From Chryseobacterium ureilyticum (GTDB lineage Bacteria; Bacteroidota; Bacteroidia; Flavobacteriales; Weeksellaceae): a DNA stretch of 64,000 bases. The DNA is taken from the NCBI RefSeq assembly GCF_900156735.1, contig NZ_FTOL01000011.1, positions 1-64,000 on the forward strand, written 5' to 3'. Made by a program: the position numbers and the translations under genes. Below, piece after piece: positions 53,199-60,688 of the stretch (within the stretch, counting starts at the first letter, position 1; each line of letters begins with the position of its first letter). The notes below the pieces were generated by a model, which was not told the origin of the DNA, made no database searches, and saw only the letters and a program-made list of their open reading frames with translations.

Positions 53199-53918
53199 CT
53201 ATTTAAACTTATAAGCTACTCCTACCTGGAGTGCATTATTTCTTACTTTGTAATCCGAATCAGTGTTCTTCATAACGTTGGTAATACCAGCTGTAAATCT
53301 TGCCGTCACTCCAAATTTTGGAGTAAAATAATACCCGGCACCCACACCTAACCCAAAATTGAATCTATTATAAAAGTCCATGACCAGTTTATTAGAAAAA
53401 CTATCACGGTATGTATTAATTTGAGAGCCTGATCTTTCCTCAACGCTCATATCTCCTTTTAATTTTCCTCCTATTAATAATCCAAATTCAGGACCTGCCT
53501 CTACATAAAGCTGAGGAAGAATATTATATTGAACCATAATCGGAAGGGTAAGATAATTTAAGTTTGTGGTAAAATCAACATTACGTTTATATATAGAACC
53601 TCCCGAAGCATATCTGTATCTTTCCTCTGCTTTTGATCCTAGTTGGCTAAAAAGAAGTTCAGGCTGAATGCTGAATTTCTGTGCTACCGGAATATTTACA
53701 AATACTCCCGCATGGAAACCAGGCTTTAATCTGTCATCATTATTTTGCTCCTCGTACTGGCTGCCGTAATTATAACGATCCATATCAGTGCGGGAAAGGT
53801 TAGAAGCATTAAATCCTCCTTTAACTCCATAGGATATAGGTGAAGTAGATTGTTTTTTTTCCTGTGCGTTAAGGAAAAGAACTCCCATAAATGCTAATCC
53901 TGTGAATAATTTTTTCAT
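53199..53918 (-). CDS. Outer-membrane beta-barrel protein (porin family), paralogue 2
   Basis: 239 residues, signal MKKLFTGLAFMGVLFLNAQ. Same scaffold as its neighbours: YGVKGGFNASNL, GFHAGVFVNIPVAQKFSIQPELLFSQLG, LYVEAGPEFGLLIGG, FNFGLGVGAGYYFTPKFGVTARFTAGITNV, end VGVAYKFK. The loop regions are longer and more charged than in the other three. Its promoter differs most from the shared pattern, so expression may differ. Confidence 0.85.
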   Translation of the reverse strand: MKKLFTGLAFMGVLFLNAQEKKQSTSPISYGVKGGFNASNLSRTDMDRYNYGSQYEEQNNDDRLKPGFHAGVFVNIPVAQKFSIQPELLFSQLGSKAEERYRYASGGSIYKRNVDFTTNLNYLTLPIMVQYNILPQLYVEAGPEFGLLIGGKLKGDMSVEERSGSQINTYRDSFSNKLVMDFYNRFNFGLGVGAGYYFTPKFGVTARFTAGITNVMKNTDSDYKVRNNALQVGVAYKFK

Positions 53919-53966
53919 GGTTTAAAATTTAAATTAATTTTGCTGATACTGCAGCAAAACCTCCGC

Positions 53967-53974
53967 CAAAGAGA
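53967..53974 (-). promoter_or_regulatory. Weak -7 box, beta-barrel gene 2
   Basis: Minus strand TCTCTTTG, one mismatch to TAnnTTTG, then GCGGAGGTTTTG. Confidence 0.35.
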
Positions 53975-54002
53975 AGAAAATGACAAAAGTCATATAAATG
54001 CG

Positions 54003-54038
54003 AAAAAGTCAGACTTAAACGAGTAAACCTGACTTTTT
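54003..54038 (-). terminator. Terminator-type hairpin not directly after any gene
   Basis: AAAAAGTCAG (54003-54012) pairs with CTGACTTTTT (54029-54038). It lies 225 bp beyond the end of beta-barrel gene 3, which already has its own terminator at 54201-54231. Confidence 0.6.
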
Positions 54039-54170
54039 CTATTGAAATCAAAATGTATTTAAATTTTAGAGATGTGTATCTCTGATAATATTATCCTGTA
54101 TCCGAAAATTGCGTTAATAAAACATCCTTATTCGAGATAAGATACAATATTATACAATAGGCAAATTTCT
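54003..54170 (-). ncRNA. Candidate small RNA between beta-barrel genes 2 and 3
   Basis: There is no ORF, yet the interval has a promoter-like copy (AATTTTTGGCAAGAAATTTG from 54181 down, the same tail as the barrel promoters) and ends in a terminator-type hairpin (54003-54038). Between them lie two further stem-loops: CTTAT/ATAAG at 54127-54141 and AGAGAT/ATCTCT at 54068-54083. A ~165-nt transcript is predicted. It could also be the long 5' leader of beta-barrel gene 2, or the relic of a lost paralogue. Confidence 0.4.
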
Positions 54171-54173
54171 TGC

Positions 54174-54181
54174 CAAAAATT
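54174..54181 (-). promoter_or_regulatory. Orphan promoter-like element in the barrel array
   Basis: Minus strand AATTTTTG followed by GCAAGAAATTTG. The TTTTGGCAAG core and tail are the same as before barrel genes 1 and 4, but the first T of the -7 box is A. Confidence 0.35.
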
Positions 54182-54200
54182 TTGAATCCGTATAAAGAAA

Positions 54201-54231
54201 TAAAAAACCGGATTAAATGAATAATCCGGTT
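54201..54231 (-). terminator. Terminator of beta-barrel gene 3
   Basis: AACCGGATTA (54206-54215) pairs perfectly with TAATCCGGTT (54222-54231). Confidence 0.8.
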
Positions 54232-54263
54232 GATAAATTTATTTTTAAATCTTAAGCTAAAGC

Positions 54264-54851
54264 TTAGAATTTATAAGCTAATCCAACTTGGAATGCACCA
54301 TTTTTAGATGTATCAGCTCCGCTAGGTCTGTCTTTTGCAATGTCTGTTAAACCTGCAACATATCTTACGTTAACACCAATGTTTGGAGTGAAGTAGTATC
54401 CAGCACCTAAACCTAGAGCAAAATCAAATCCTTTAGTATAATCTTTTACATCTAATGAATTAGATCCGTTTTTAAACTTAGAGTTTACCAAGAAGCTGAA
54501 TTGAGGACCTGCTTCGAAATAAAGGTTAGGAAGTGCATTATACTGGAACATTACCGGTACTGCGATATAATCTAAGTTTAATTTAGTATCTGAATTATAG
54601 TCATCTTTAGCTCCCATACCGCTATATAAAACTTCCGGCTGTACAGAGAAATCCTGTGCTACTGGAATGTTAGCGAATGCACCAGCGTAGAAACCAGCTT
54701 TAGCTTTCATACCATCACCTGAAAGTGTAGATACGTTAAGACCAGCTTTTAAACCAAATCTAACTGGAGATGAAGAAGTATTGCTAGATGTTTTTTGTGC
54801 GAAAGTGAAAGTACCTGCTACTAATGCTAGGCCTAAAAAAATCTTTTTCAT
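54264..54851 (-). CDS. Outer-membrane beta-barrel protein (porin family), paralogue 3
   Basis: 195 residues, the shortest of the four. Signal MKKIFLGLALVAGTFTFAQ; barrel blocks FGLKAGLNVSTLS, FYAGAFANIPVAQDFSVQPEVLYSGMGA, LYFEAGPQFSFLV, FALGLGAGYYFTPNIGVNVRYVAGLTDIAKDRPSG, end VGLAYKF. Closest to paralogue 4, with which it shares the LTDIAK.RPSG block. Confidence 0.87.
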   Translation of the reverse strand: MKKIFLGLALVAGTFTFAQKTSSNTSSSPVRFGLKAGLNVSTLSGDGMKAKAGFYAGAFANIPVAQDFSVQPEVLYSGMGAKDDYNSDTKLNLDYIAVPVMFQYNALPNLYFEAGPQFSFLVNSKFKNGSNSLDVKDYTKGFDFALGLGAGYYFTPNIGVNVRYVAGLTDIAKDRPSGADTSKNGAFQVGLAYKF

Positions 54852-54913
54852 AAGTATTTATTTAATAGTTTTTAAGTTTTATTTAACACTTTGTATATTA
54901 TCAAACAGCGTGC

Positions 54914-54921
54914 CAAAAGTA
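54914..54921 (-). promoter_or_regulatory. -7 box, beta-barrel gene 3
   Basis: Minus strand TACTTTTG, perfect TAnnTTTG, followed by GCACGCTGTTTG. Confidence 0.6.
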
Positions 54922-55043
54922 ATAATGCCTTACTTAAGTACTTTTTATTCATAGAATATATCTTGTAATCAAAGCGATAGGAGATATTTTTTTATTCATA
55001 GTAAAATGATTTATCTTAATTAACAAACTTTTAAGTTTTAACA

Positions 55044-55078
55044 TAAAAAAAGATCAGATTAAAATAATCTGATCTTTT
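55044..55078 (-). terminator. Terminator of beta-barrel gene 4
   Basis: AAAAGATCAGATT (55048-55060) pairs with AATCTGATCTTTT (55066-55078). Confidence 0.8.
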
Positions 55079-55112
55079 ATTGAATATAAAATTTGTTAGT
55101 GAATGTTGGGGC

Positions 55113-55742
55113 TTATTTGAATTTATAAGCCAATCCTACCTGGAATACATTGTTTCTTACCGCATCAGAACCACTAGGTCTGTTTTTCGCGATATCTGTT
55201 AAACCAGCTACATATCTCGCTGTAATTCCTAAGTTTGGAGTGAAATAGTATCCTGCACCCAGACCAATACCAAAGTTGAATGTGTTAAAATTATCTTTGT
55301 AGTTGTCTGATGTAGTAGAATCTCCATTTGATTCGTTTTTAAGTTTGTTCTTTGCACTTACCATGAAACCAAATTCTGGTCCTGCTTCTAAATAAAGATT
55401 TGGAAGGGCATTATATTGGAACATTACCGGTACAGCGATATAATCTAATTTAGTAGAAGCTGAATACTTAGTTCCAAGTGCTGTAAAGTCTGATTTGTTA
55501 CCATATTGAGAATATAATACCTCCGGCTGAATGCTGAATGAAGTTGCTACCGGGATGTTTGCAAATACACCTGCATTGAAACCTATTTTAGATTTTTGAT
55601 CATCTAAACCGCTATCTTTTGAAAGTGAAGATACGTTCATTCCACCTTTTACCCCGAATGATACCGGATTAGAAGAAGTTGTCTGTTGAGCGAACGCTAG
55701 CGTGCTTGCAGTTACTGCTAATCCTAAAATTAACTTTTTCAT
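55113..55742 (-). CDS. Outer-membrane beta-barrel protein (porin family), paralogue 4
   Basis: 209 residues, signal MKKLILGLAVTASTLAFAQ. Blocks FGVKGGMNVSSLS, FNAGVFANIPVATSFSIQPEVLYSQYG, LYLEAGPEFGFMVS, FGIGLGAGYYFTPNLGITARYVAGLTDIAKNRPSG, end VGLAYKFK. Sister of paralogue 3. It has a perfect -7 box and a leader of ~85 nt. Confidence 0.87.
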   Translation of the reverse strand: MKKLILGLAVTASTLAFAQQTTSSNPVSFGVKGGMNVSSLSKDSGLDDQKSKIGFNAGVFANIPVATSFSIQPEVLYSQYGNKSDFTALGTKYSASTKLDYIAVPVMFQYNALPNLYLEAGPEFGFMVSAKNKLKNESNGDSTTSDNYKDNFNTFNFGIGLGAGYYFTPNLGITARYVAGLTDIAKNRPSGSDAVRNNVFQVGLAYKFK

Positions 55743-55837
55743 AACTTTAAATTTTTAATTTTTACTCTTTCTTAATTTTAAATTTTACTACTTGTTCACA
55801 TTTCTGTAGAACGCAGGATATCTTTCAAATTGCTTGC

Positions 55838-55845
55838 CAAAAATA
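55838..55845 (-). promoter_or_regulatory. -7 box, beta-barrel gene 4
   Basis: Minus strand TATTTTTG, perfect, followed by GCAAGCAATTTG as in gene 1. Confidence 0.6.
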
Positions 55846-55862
55846 TTTTTCATGATTAAAAT

Positions 55863-55896
55863 CAATGAAAAAACCACTTAATGATTAAGTGGTTTT
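55863..55896 (-). terminator. Terminator of aroB
   Basis: AAAACCACTTAA (55870-55881) pairs with TTAAGTGGTTTT (55885-55896), three-base loop, T-rich on the minus strand. Confidence 0.82.
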
Positions 55897-56007
55897 AATT
55901 TTAATATATTGATTTTTAGACTATTATAAAGTTAATTAAACATTTGTTTAGAAATGATCTAAATTGACAATTTTGTCAAAATTTGATTAAACAAATAGAA
56001 TAATTTA

Positions 56008-57054
56008 TTAGGCATCATTCAATTTTCTGTAGAAAGATAATGATTCAAGGATGTTTTTTTGGCTGCATTGATAGTCGTAAGTGCATGAACCAATGCTTGA
56101 TAGAAGGGAGAAGTTTATTTTGCTGTCTATATTCTTTTTATCATTTAAAAGCAAGGCAGTAATTTTTTCATCACTAAAATCACTGATGTCCAAATAAGGA
56201 TAATATCTCTGGATATTTTCAATAATAGCCTTCGAGTCATCTTCTGAGATAAGATTTTCAAGGTAAGCCAAGTGGGTTTCTGCGATCATTCCCATTGCAA
56301 CTGCTTCTCCATGCAGAATTGGATTTCCCTGCTGCAAGCATAAGCTTTCAACAGCATGTCCTATGGTATGCCCAAAATTTAGTGTCTTTCTGATATTACT
56401 TTCGTGAAAGTCTTTTTCAACAACATCCTGCTTAATATCCATTGAGGTCTGGATGTGAGGAGTAACTGCTTCTACATCAATTTTATGAATTTGTATCAAC
56501 TGATTCCAGTGACTTTTATCAGCAATCAATCCGTGTTTCAACATTTCTGCAAAACCACTTCTTAATTCTTTGAAAGGAAGAGTTTCTAAAAATTTAGGAT
56601 AAATAAAAATCTGTTCAGGAAAAGCAAAAGTTCCTACCATATTTTTATAATGCATCAGATCTATTCCGGTTTTTCCGCCAATAGAGGCGTCACACATGGA
56701 TAAAAGGGTAGTAGGGATATTGATGAACTGTATTCCTCTTTTATAAGTAGAAGCTACAAATCCTCCCATGTCCGTAATCACACCGCCACCAAGATTGATA
56801 ACCAATGCTTTTCTGTCTGCCTGCATTTCTGTAAGAATTTCCCAAAGCTGATTAGCTGTCTGGATATTCTTCATTTCCTCTCCGGCTTCAATCTCCAGAA
56901 TTTCAAACCCAAGATCTGTTTCCATGTTTCCTAAAAGAACGGGAAGACAGTATTCATGAGTGTTTTCATCTACTAGTATAAAAATTTTACTAAATGATTT
57001 TTCGTGAAGAAAGTCGTTGAGCTGAGAAAAATTATCGTTTAATATTGTTATCAT
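56008..57054 (-). CDS. aroB: 3-dehydroquinate synthase
   Basis: 348 residues. Converts DAHP to 3-dehydroquinate in aromatic synthesis. Motifs: NAD-binding GGGVITDMGGFVASTYKRG, the metal/substrate segment KTGIDLMHYKNMVGTF, and FGHTIGHAVES with the zinc His; a second His lies in ILHGEAVAMGM. Single gene, divergent from the pseudouridine synthase. Confidence 0.95.
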   Translation of the reverse strand: MITILNDNFSQLNDFLHEKSFSKIFILVDENTHEYCLPVLLGNMETDLGFEILEIEAGEEMKNIQTANQLWEILTEMQADRKALVINLGGGVITDMGGFVASTYKRGIQFINIPTTLLSMCDASIGGKTGIDLMHYKNMVGTFAFPEQIFIYPKFLETLPFKELRSGFAEMLKHGLIADKSHWNQLIQIHKIDVEAVTPHIQTSMDIKQDVVEKDFHESNIRKTLNFGHTIGHAVESLCLQQGNPILHGEAVAMGMIAETHLAYLENLISEDDSKAIIENIQRYYPYLDISDFSDEKITALLLNDKKNIDSKINFSLLSSIGSCTYDYQCSQKNILESLSFYRKLNDA

Positions 57055-57134
57055 CTTAGTTTATATATAAAGTTAAAAACGTAAACTATATTGCAAAGTT
57101 ATGATTCTTAATTTTTAACTCATAACTAAATTAC

Positions 57135-57142
57135 TATCTTTG
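57135..57142 (+). promoter_or_regulatory. -7 box of the pseudouridine synthase promoter
   Basis: TATCTTTG, perfect TAnnTTTG, only 14 bp before the ATG, so the leader is very short. Confidence 0.6.
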
Positions 57143-57156
57143 CAGAAATTTTTAGA

Positions 57157-58338
57157 ATGAGCAGAGATAATAATAATTCAGACAGACCAAAGAGACCAAG
57201 AATTTCAACCAAGAAAAGTTCTGATGATTCTCGTGCTTCCAGATCTGGAAATTCTTCAGGATCAAGACCTTTTAAAAAACCATTCTCTAAAGATGGAGAT
57301 AGAAAAGGTCCAGAACACAGAGGGTCCAACTCAAAATTTGAAAAGAAACCGTTCAAGAAAAATACCGGAAGTTTTGAAAGCTCCAATGATGATTTTGAAT
57401 CAAAATCAGAGAGAAAACCTTATATCACGAATAAAAGTGAGGGCTTTGAGAAAAAATCTTTTGGTAAACCTAAAAGAGGTGGGAAAAATTTCGATACCAG
57501 AGATAAGTACGAAAGAGGTAGCTTAAAGTATGGTAGAAGACCATCTAATGGAGACGATAGAAGTGAGGACAAGACAAGATCTTTTGTACAAAAGAGAAGA
57601 TTGAATAAAATCGAAAAAGATGTTCATAAAGATAGCATCCGTCTTAATAAGTATATTGCTAATTCAGGAATCTGCAGCAGAAGAGAAGCTGATGAGCTTA
57701 TCACTCAAGGGCTTGTAGAGGTAAATGGAAAGGTAGTAACTGAAATGGGATATCAGGTACAGAAAACCGACAGAGTTGTTTTTGACGGACAAAGTATTAC
57801 TCCGGAAAAACCTGTTTACGTACTTCTGAATAAACCAAAAGGTTATATTTCGACAACAAAGGATGACAAAGCGAGAAAAACAGTAATGGATCTTGTAGCT
57901 AATGCTTCTCCTTACAGACTTTTCCCAGTAGGAAGACTTGATCGTTCTACAACAGGGGTTATCTTGTTGACTAATGACGGACACATGACTAAAAAGTTGA
58001 CACACCCATCTTTTGATGCCAAAAAGATCTACCACGTGACACTGGATAAGAAGTTAACTGGTGAGGATTTACGTCTTATTGCTGAGGGTATTCGTTTAGA
58101 TGAAGGAGTAGCTGTAGTAGATCAGATTTCTTATATTGAAGGTAAGCCTAAGAATGAGATTGGTATTGAGATTCACATCGGATGGAATCGTGTTATCAGA
58201 AGAATTTTCCAAAGATTAGGATATGAAGTAGAAGCTTTAGATAGAGTAATGTTTGCCGGATTGACGAAGAAGAATATCAAAAGAGGACACTGGAGAATCC
58301 TTTCCGAGCTGGAAGTGAATAACCTTAAAATGCTTTAA
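57157..58338 (+). CDS. 23S rRNA pseudouridine synthase, RluB/RsuA family, with long disordered N-terminus
   Basis: 393 residues. Residues 1-150 are a low-complexity Lys/Arg/Ser/Gly/Asp tract with FKKPF-like repeats, probably disordered and RNA-binding. An S4 domain follows (IRLNKYIANSGICSRREADELI, ~155-200), then the catalytic domain with GRLDRSTTGVILLTND (catalytic Asp ~262), and HIGWNRVIRRIFQ. RluB modifies U2605 of 23S rRNA in E. coli; RsuA or RluF cannot be fully excluded. The tail is typical of Bacteroidota members. Confidence 0.85.
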   Translation: MSRDNNNSDRPKRPRISTKKSSDDSRASRSGNSSGSRPFKKPFSKDGDRKGPEHRGSNSKFEKKPFKKNTGSFESSNDDFESKSERKPYITNKSEGFEKKSFGKPKRGGKNFDTRDKYERGSLKYGRRPSNGDDRSEDKTRSFVQKRRLNKIEKDVHKDSIRLNKYIANSGICSRREADELITQGLVEVNGKVVTEMGYQVQKTDRVVFDGQSITPEKPVYVLLNKPKGYISTTKDDKARKTVMDLVANASPYRLFPVGRLDRSTTGVILLTNDGHMTKKLTHPSFDAKKIYHVTLDKKLTGEDLRLIAEGIRLDEGVAVVDQISYIEGKPKNEIGIEIHIGWNRVIRRIFQRLGYEVEALDRVMFAGLTKKNIKRGHWRILSELEVNNLKML

Positions 58339-58398
58339 TATAATACGAACTTTGAATTTCTAAAGTTCAGAATTATACAATTTTAAGTTTAAAAATAT

Positions 58399-58432
58399 AA
58401 AAGACGCTGAAATCATCAGCGTCTTTTGTATT
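58399..58432 (+). terminator. Terminator of the pseudouridine synthase gene
   Basis: AAAAGACGCTGA (58399-58410) pairs with TCAGCGTCTTTT (58415-58426). Confidence 0.82.
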
Positions 58433-58446
58433 TTTTTAATGACAAA

Positions 58447-58478
58447 TAAAAAGCACAGAAATTTACTTCTGTGCTTTT
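58447..58478 (-). terminator. Terminator of pncA
   Basis: AAAAGCACAGAA (58449-58460) pairs with TTCTGTGCTTTT (58467-58478). It forms a back-to-back pair with the previous terminator. Confidence 0.82.
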
Positions 58479-58499
58479 ATATATTATTCTATTTGTAAC

Positions 58500-59105
58500 T
58501 TATCCTAATACGGTTACTCCTTTTTCAATCATTTCATAGATTGCATCTCTTCCGTTATCCGGCTTTACGTTTACTGCACGGGTTCCGTTGAAATGAAGAC
58601 AGGTAACATATCCGCTTGCCACAGCATCCAAAGCTGTAAACTTCACACAATAATCCATTGCTAATCCTACAATTTCTACCAACTGAATATCGTGGTATTT
58701 TAAGAAATCATCCAATCCTGTTTTCATAAAGTGATTATTATCCTGAAATCCGCTGTAACTGTCGATTTCAAGATTTTTTCCTTTCTGAATTACATGAGTT
58801 ACTTTAGTTTGGTTAAGATCTTTATGGAATTCTGCTCCGAAAGTTCCCTGAATACAATGATCTGGCCACATAAACTGTGGAACTCCGTTAAGAATAATGC
58901 TTTCGCCCACGTTTCTGCCATTACTGCTGGCAAAACTTTTATGCCCTACAGGATGCCAGTCTTGTGTTAAGACTATCTGGTCATATTCATTTTCCTCCAT
59001 CAGAAGGTTAATGTATGGAATAATTTCACTGGCTCCAGGAACTGCAAGAGCTCCACCTTCACAAAAATCATTCTGTACATCGACGATTATTAACGCTTTT
59101 TTCAT
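58500..59105 (-). CDS. pncA: Nicotinamidase
   Basis: 201 residues. Hydrolyses nicotinamide to nicotinate for NAD salvage. Triad Asp9 (IIVDVQNDF), Lys108 (VIQKGK) and Cys153 (MDYCVKF). Metal ligands Asp49 and His51 (TQDWHPVGH) and His83 (PDHCIQG) are all conserved. Single gene. It may buffer nicotinamide released by NAD-consuming enzymes, which is of interest given the TNT-like protein elsewhere in the window, though they are 22 kb apart. Confidence 0.94.
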   Translation of the reverse strand: MKKALIIVDVQNDFCEGGALAVPGASEIIPYINLLMEENEYDQIVLTQDWHPVGHKSFASSNGRNVGESIILNGVPQFMWPDHCIQGTFGAEFHKDLNQTKVTHVIQKGKNLEIDSYSGFQDNNHFMKTGLDDFLKYHDIQLVEIVGLAMDYCVKFTALDAVASGYVTCLHFNGTRAVNVKPDNGRDAIYEMIEKGVTVLG

Positions 59106-59290
59106 ATTTTGATTTCTCGAATTTTTGATAAATTTACAAAACTAACAGGCAAAAATTTGTCCAAAATTAAATTATCTGACAAATCGGCAATAATTTTTTA
59201 CAACAGTGAGAGTAAAGCAGCACCAAATTAAGCTGCCTTTTATCAGAGCTTATTTTAAATAATAGCCTTTAATTAACTCAATAACCCTGT

Positions 59291-59404
59291 TTATGTGATT
59301 TTAAGTACTTTTTTCAATACATAAATCATCTCGCTGCCATCAAACTTTGTCTGTAATCTTTCTATTTCAAAGTAGTGATAATCTTCATTAATATCGAAAA
59401 TCAT
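59291..59404 (-). CDS. Possible 37-residue small protein or gene remnant
   Basis: An ATG at 59404 opens a 37-codon frame ending in TAA at 59291. The product, starting MIFDINEDYHYFEIERLQ and ending in KKVLKIT, is charged and amphipathic with codon use like its neighbours. No family recognised. It lies divergent to the acyltransferase in a 370-bp gap and could equally be the relic of a longer gene. Confidence 0.35.
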   Translation of the reverse strand: MIFDINEDYHYFEIERLQTKFDGSEMIYVLKKVLKIT

Positions 59405-59476
59405 TTTAATTTAAATGTACTCTAATCAGTATAAAGTAATTTTTCTAAAAAGTCAATTGTATCCATAAAAATATTA

Positions 59477-60502
59477 ATGTTAAATTTGAAAATGAAAAAT
59501 AATTTCAATTCCCTTAGGCTTTTATTTTCAACATTAGTTATTTTTTCCCATTCATTTGATCTCACTGGAGGTTCAGACATTCTTTCTGATTTAACAAAAG
59601 CAACTTCTTTTGGTGGAATTGCCGTTGCGTTTTTCTTTGTTTTGAGTGGATATTTGATCTTTCAGAGCCTTAATAATTCTAAAAGTTTATATGAATATTA
59701 TTGGAAAAGAGGGCTAAGGCTTTTTCCAGGTCTTTTTGTTATGCTTTGTTTTTCAATGGTGATCATGTTTTTACTCAAGTACAAAATTATTTTTCAAAAA
59801 GAGTATTGGCTCTATCTGCCTAATAACTTAAGTTTATACAATGTTCAGTATAATGTTCCGGGAATTTTTAATAAAAACCCTTACCCCAATGCAACTAATG
59901 GTAGTTTATGGTCACTAGCGTATGAATTTAGTATGTATATCGTTATAAGCCTTTTGTTTTTTATTAAATCGCCATTAGTAAAGAGGAATTTGATGATAGT
60001 TGCTTTTTTTATAAGTATTTACTTTATTAATTTTAATCCTAATTATCTTAAAATATTTTTTAATACAATCAATCTTGAGCCTGTTCTATTTTATAAGCTT
60101 TCAGCTTTATTTATTGGCGGAGCACTAATGAATTACGTTAAAATTAAGTTTAATCCTATTTTGTTTTTCGTACTATTAACGTCTTTGGTTGTTAGTTTCT
60201 ATTTTAACGTATACCATCTAACTTCACCTTTTATTTTTCCATTGTTAATAATTCCATTAGGTGAAAGTTATTTTCAGTCATTTCAGCTTCCAGAAAAGCT
60301 TGGTGATATATCATATGGAGTTTACATTTATGCCTTTTTCGTACAACAGGTTATAATGAACTTTTTGCATCTGTCTCCCGTTTTATTGTTTACTTTATCT
60401 ACAATTATAACTTATATACTGTCATATTTTTCTTGGCATCTTGTAGAGAAACAAATGAGTAGATTTAAAAAAGTTTTTAGCCCGAAAGTTCTTATACAAT
60501 AA
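59477..60502 (+). CDS. Acyltransferase family 3 membrane protein
   Basis: 341 residues, about nine or ten membrane segments. The N-terminus has the family pattern: NNFNSLRLLFSTLVIFSHSFDLTGG (Arg and His conserved), then FVLSGYLIFQSL, and WSLAYEFSMYIVISLLFF with a conserved Glu. These enzymes O-acylate surface sugars. The start could also be the ATG at 59492. No polysaccharide genes surround it and it is noticeably AT-rich, so it may be an acquired single gene. Confidence 0.8.
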   Translation: MLNLKMKNNFNSLRLLFSTLVIFSHSFDLTGGSDILSDLTKATSFGGIAVAFFFVLSGYLIFQSLNNSKSLYEYYWKRGLRLFPGLFVMLCFSMVIMFLLKYKIIFQKEYWLYLPNNLSLYNVQYNVPGIFNKNPYPNATNGSLWSLAYEFSMYIVISLLFFIKSPLVKRNLMIVAFFISIYFINFNPNYLKIFFNTINLEPVLFYKLSALFIGGALMNYVKIKFNPILFFVLLTSLVVSFYFNVYHLTSPFIFPLLIIPLGESYFQSFQLPEKLGDISYGVYIYAFFVQQVIMNFLHLSPVLLFTLSTIITYILSYFSWHLVEKQMSRFKKVFSPKVLIQ

Positions 60503-60664
60503 AACATGGTTGATTTCCAATTTATATTATGTGCTTTATTTTCAAGCTTAGAAATACTTTAAAATAAAGTGTTTGAACTTGTAATTGTTAGTTGGTGTTA
60601 CTTTTGAAAAGAAAAGCTTTGCAGAAGTATATTACTTAGACCGTAAAACCAAATCCCAATAGCT

Positions 60665-60672
60665 TATCTTTG
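60665..60672 (+). promoter_or_regulatory. -7 box of the helicase promoter
   Basis: TATCTTTG followed by GC, 16 bp before the ATG; very short leader. Confidence 0.6.
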
Positions 60673-60688
60673 CAATAAATATTTTTTT

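Noticed and set aside
57126..57386. 86-codon minus-strand frame over the start of the pseudouridine synthase
   Set aside because: A shadow of the low-complexity Lys/Ser/Asp tract; it contradicts the clear plus-strand promoter.
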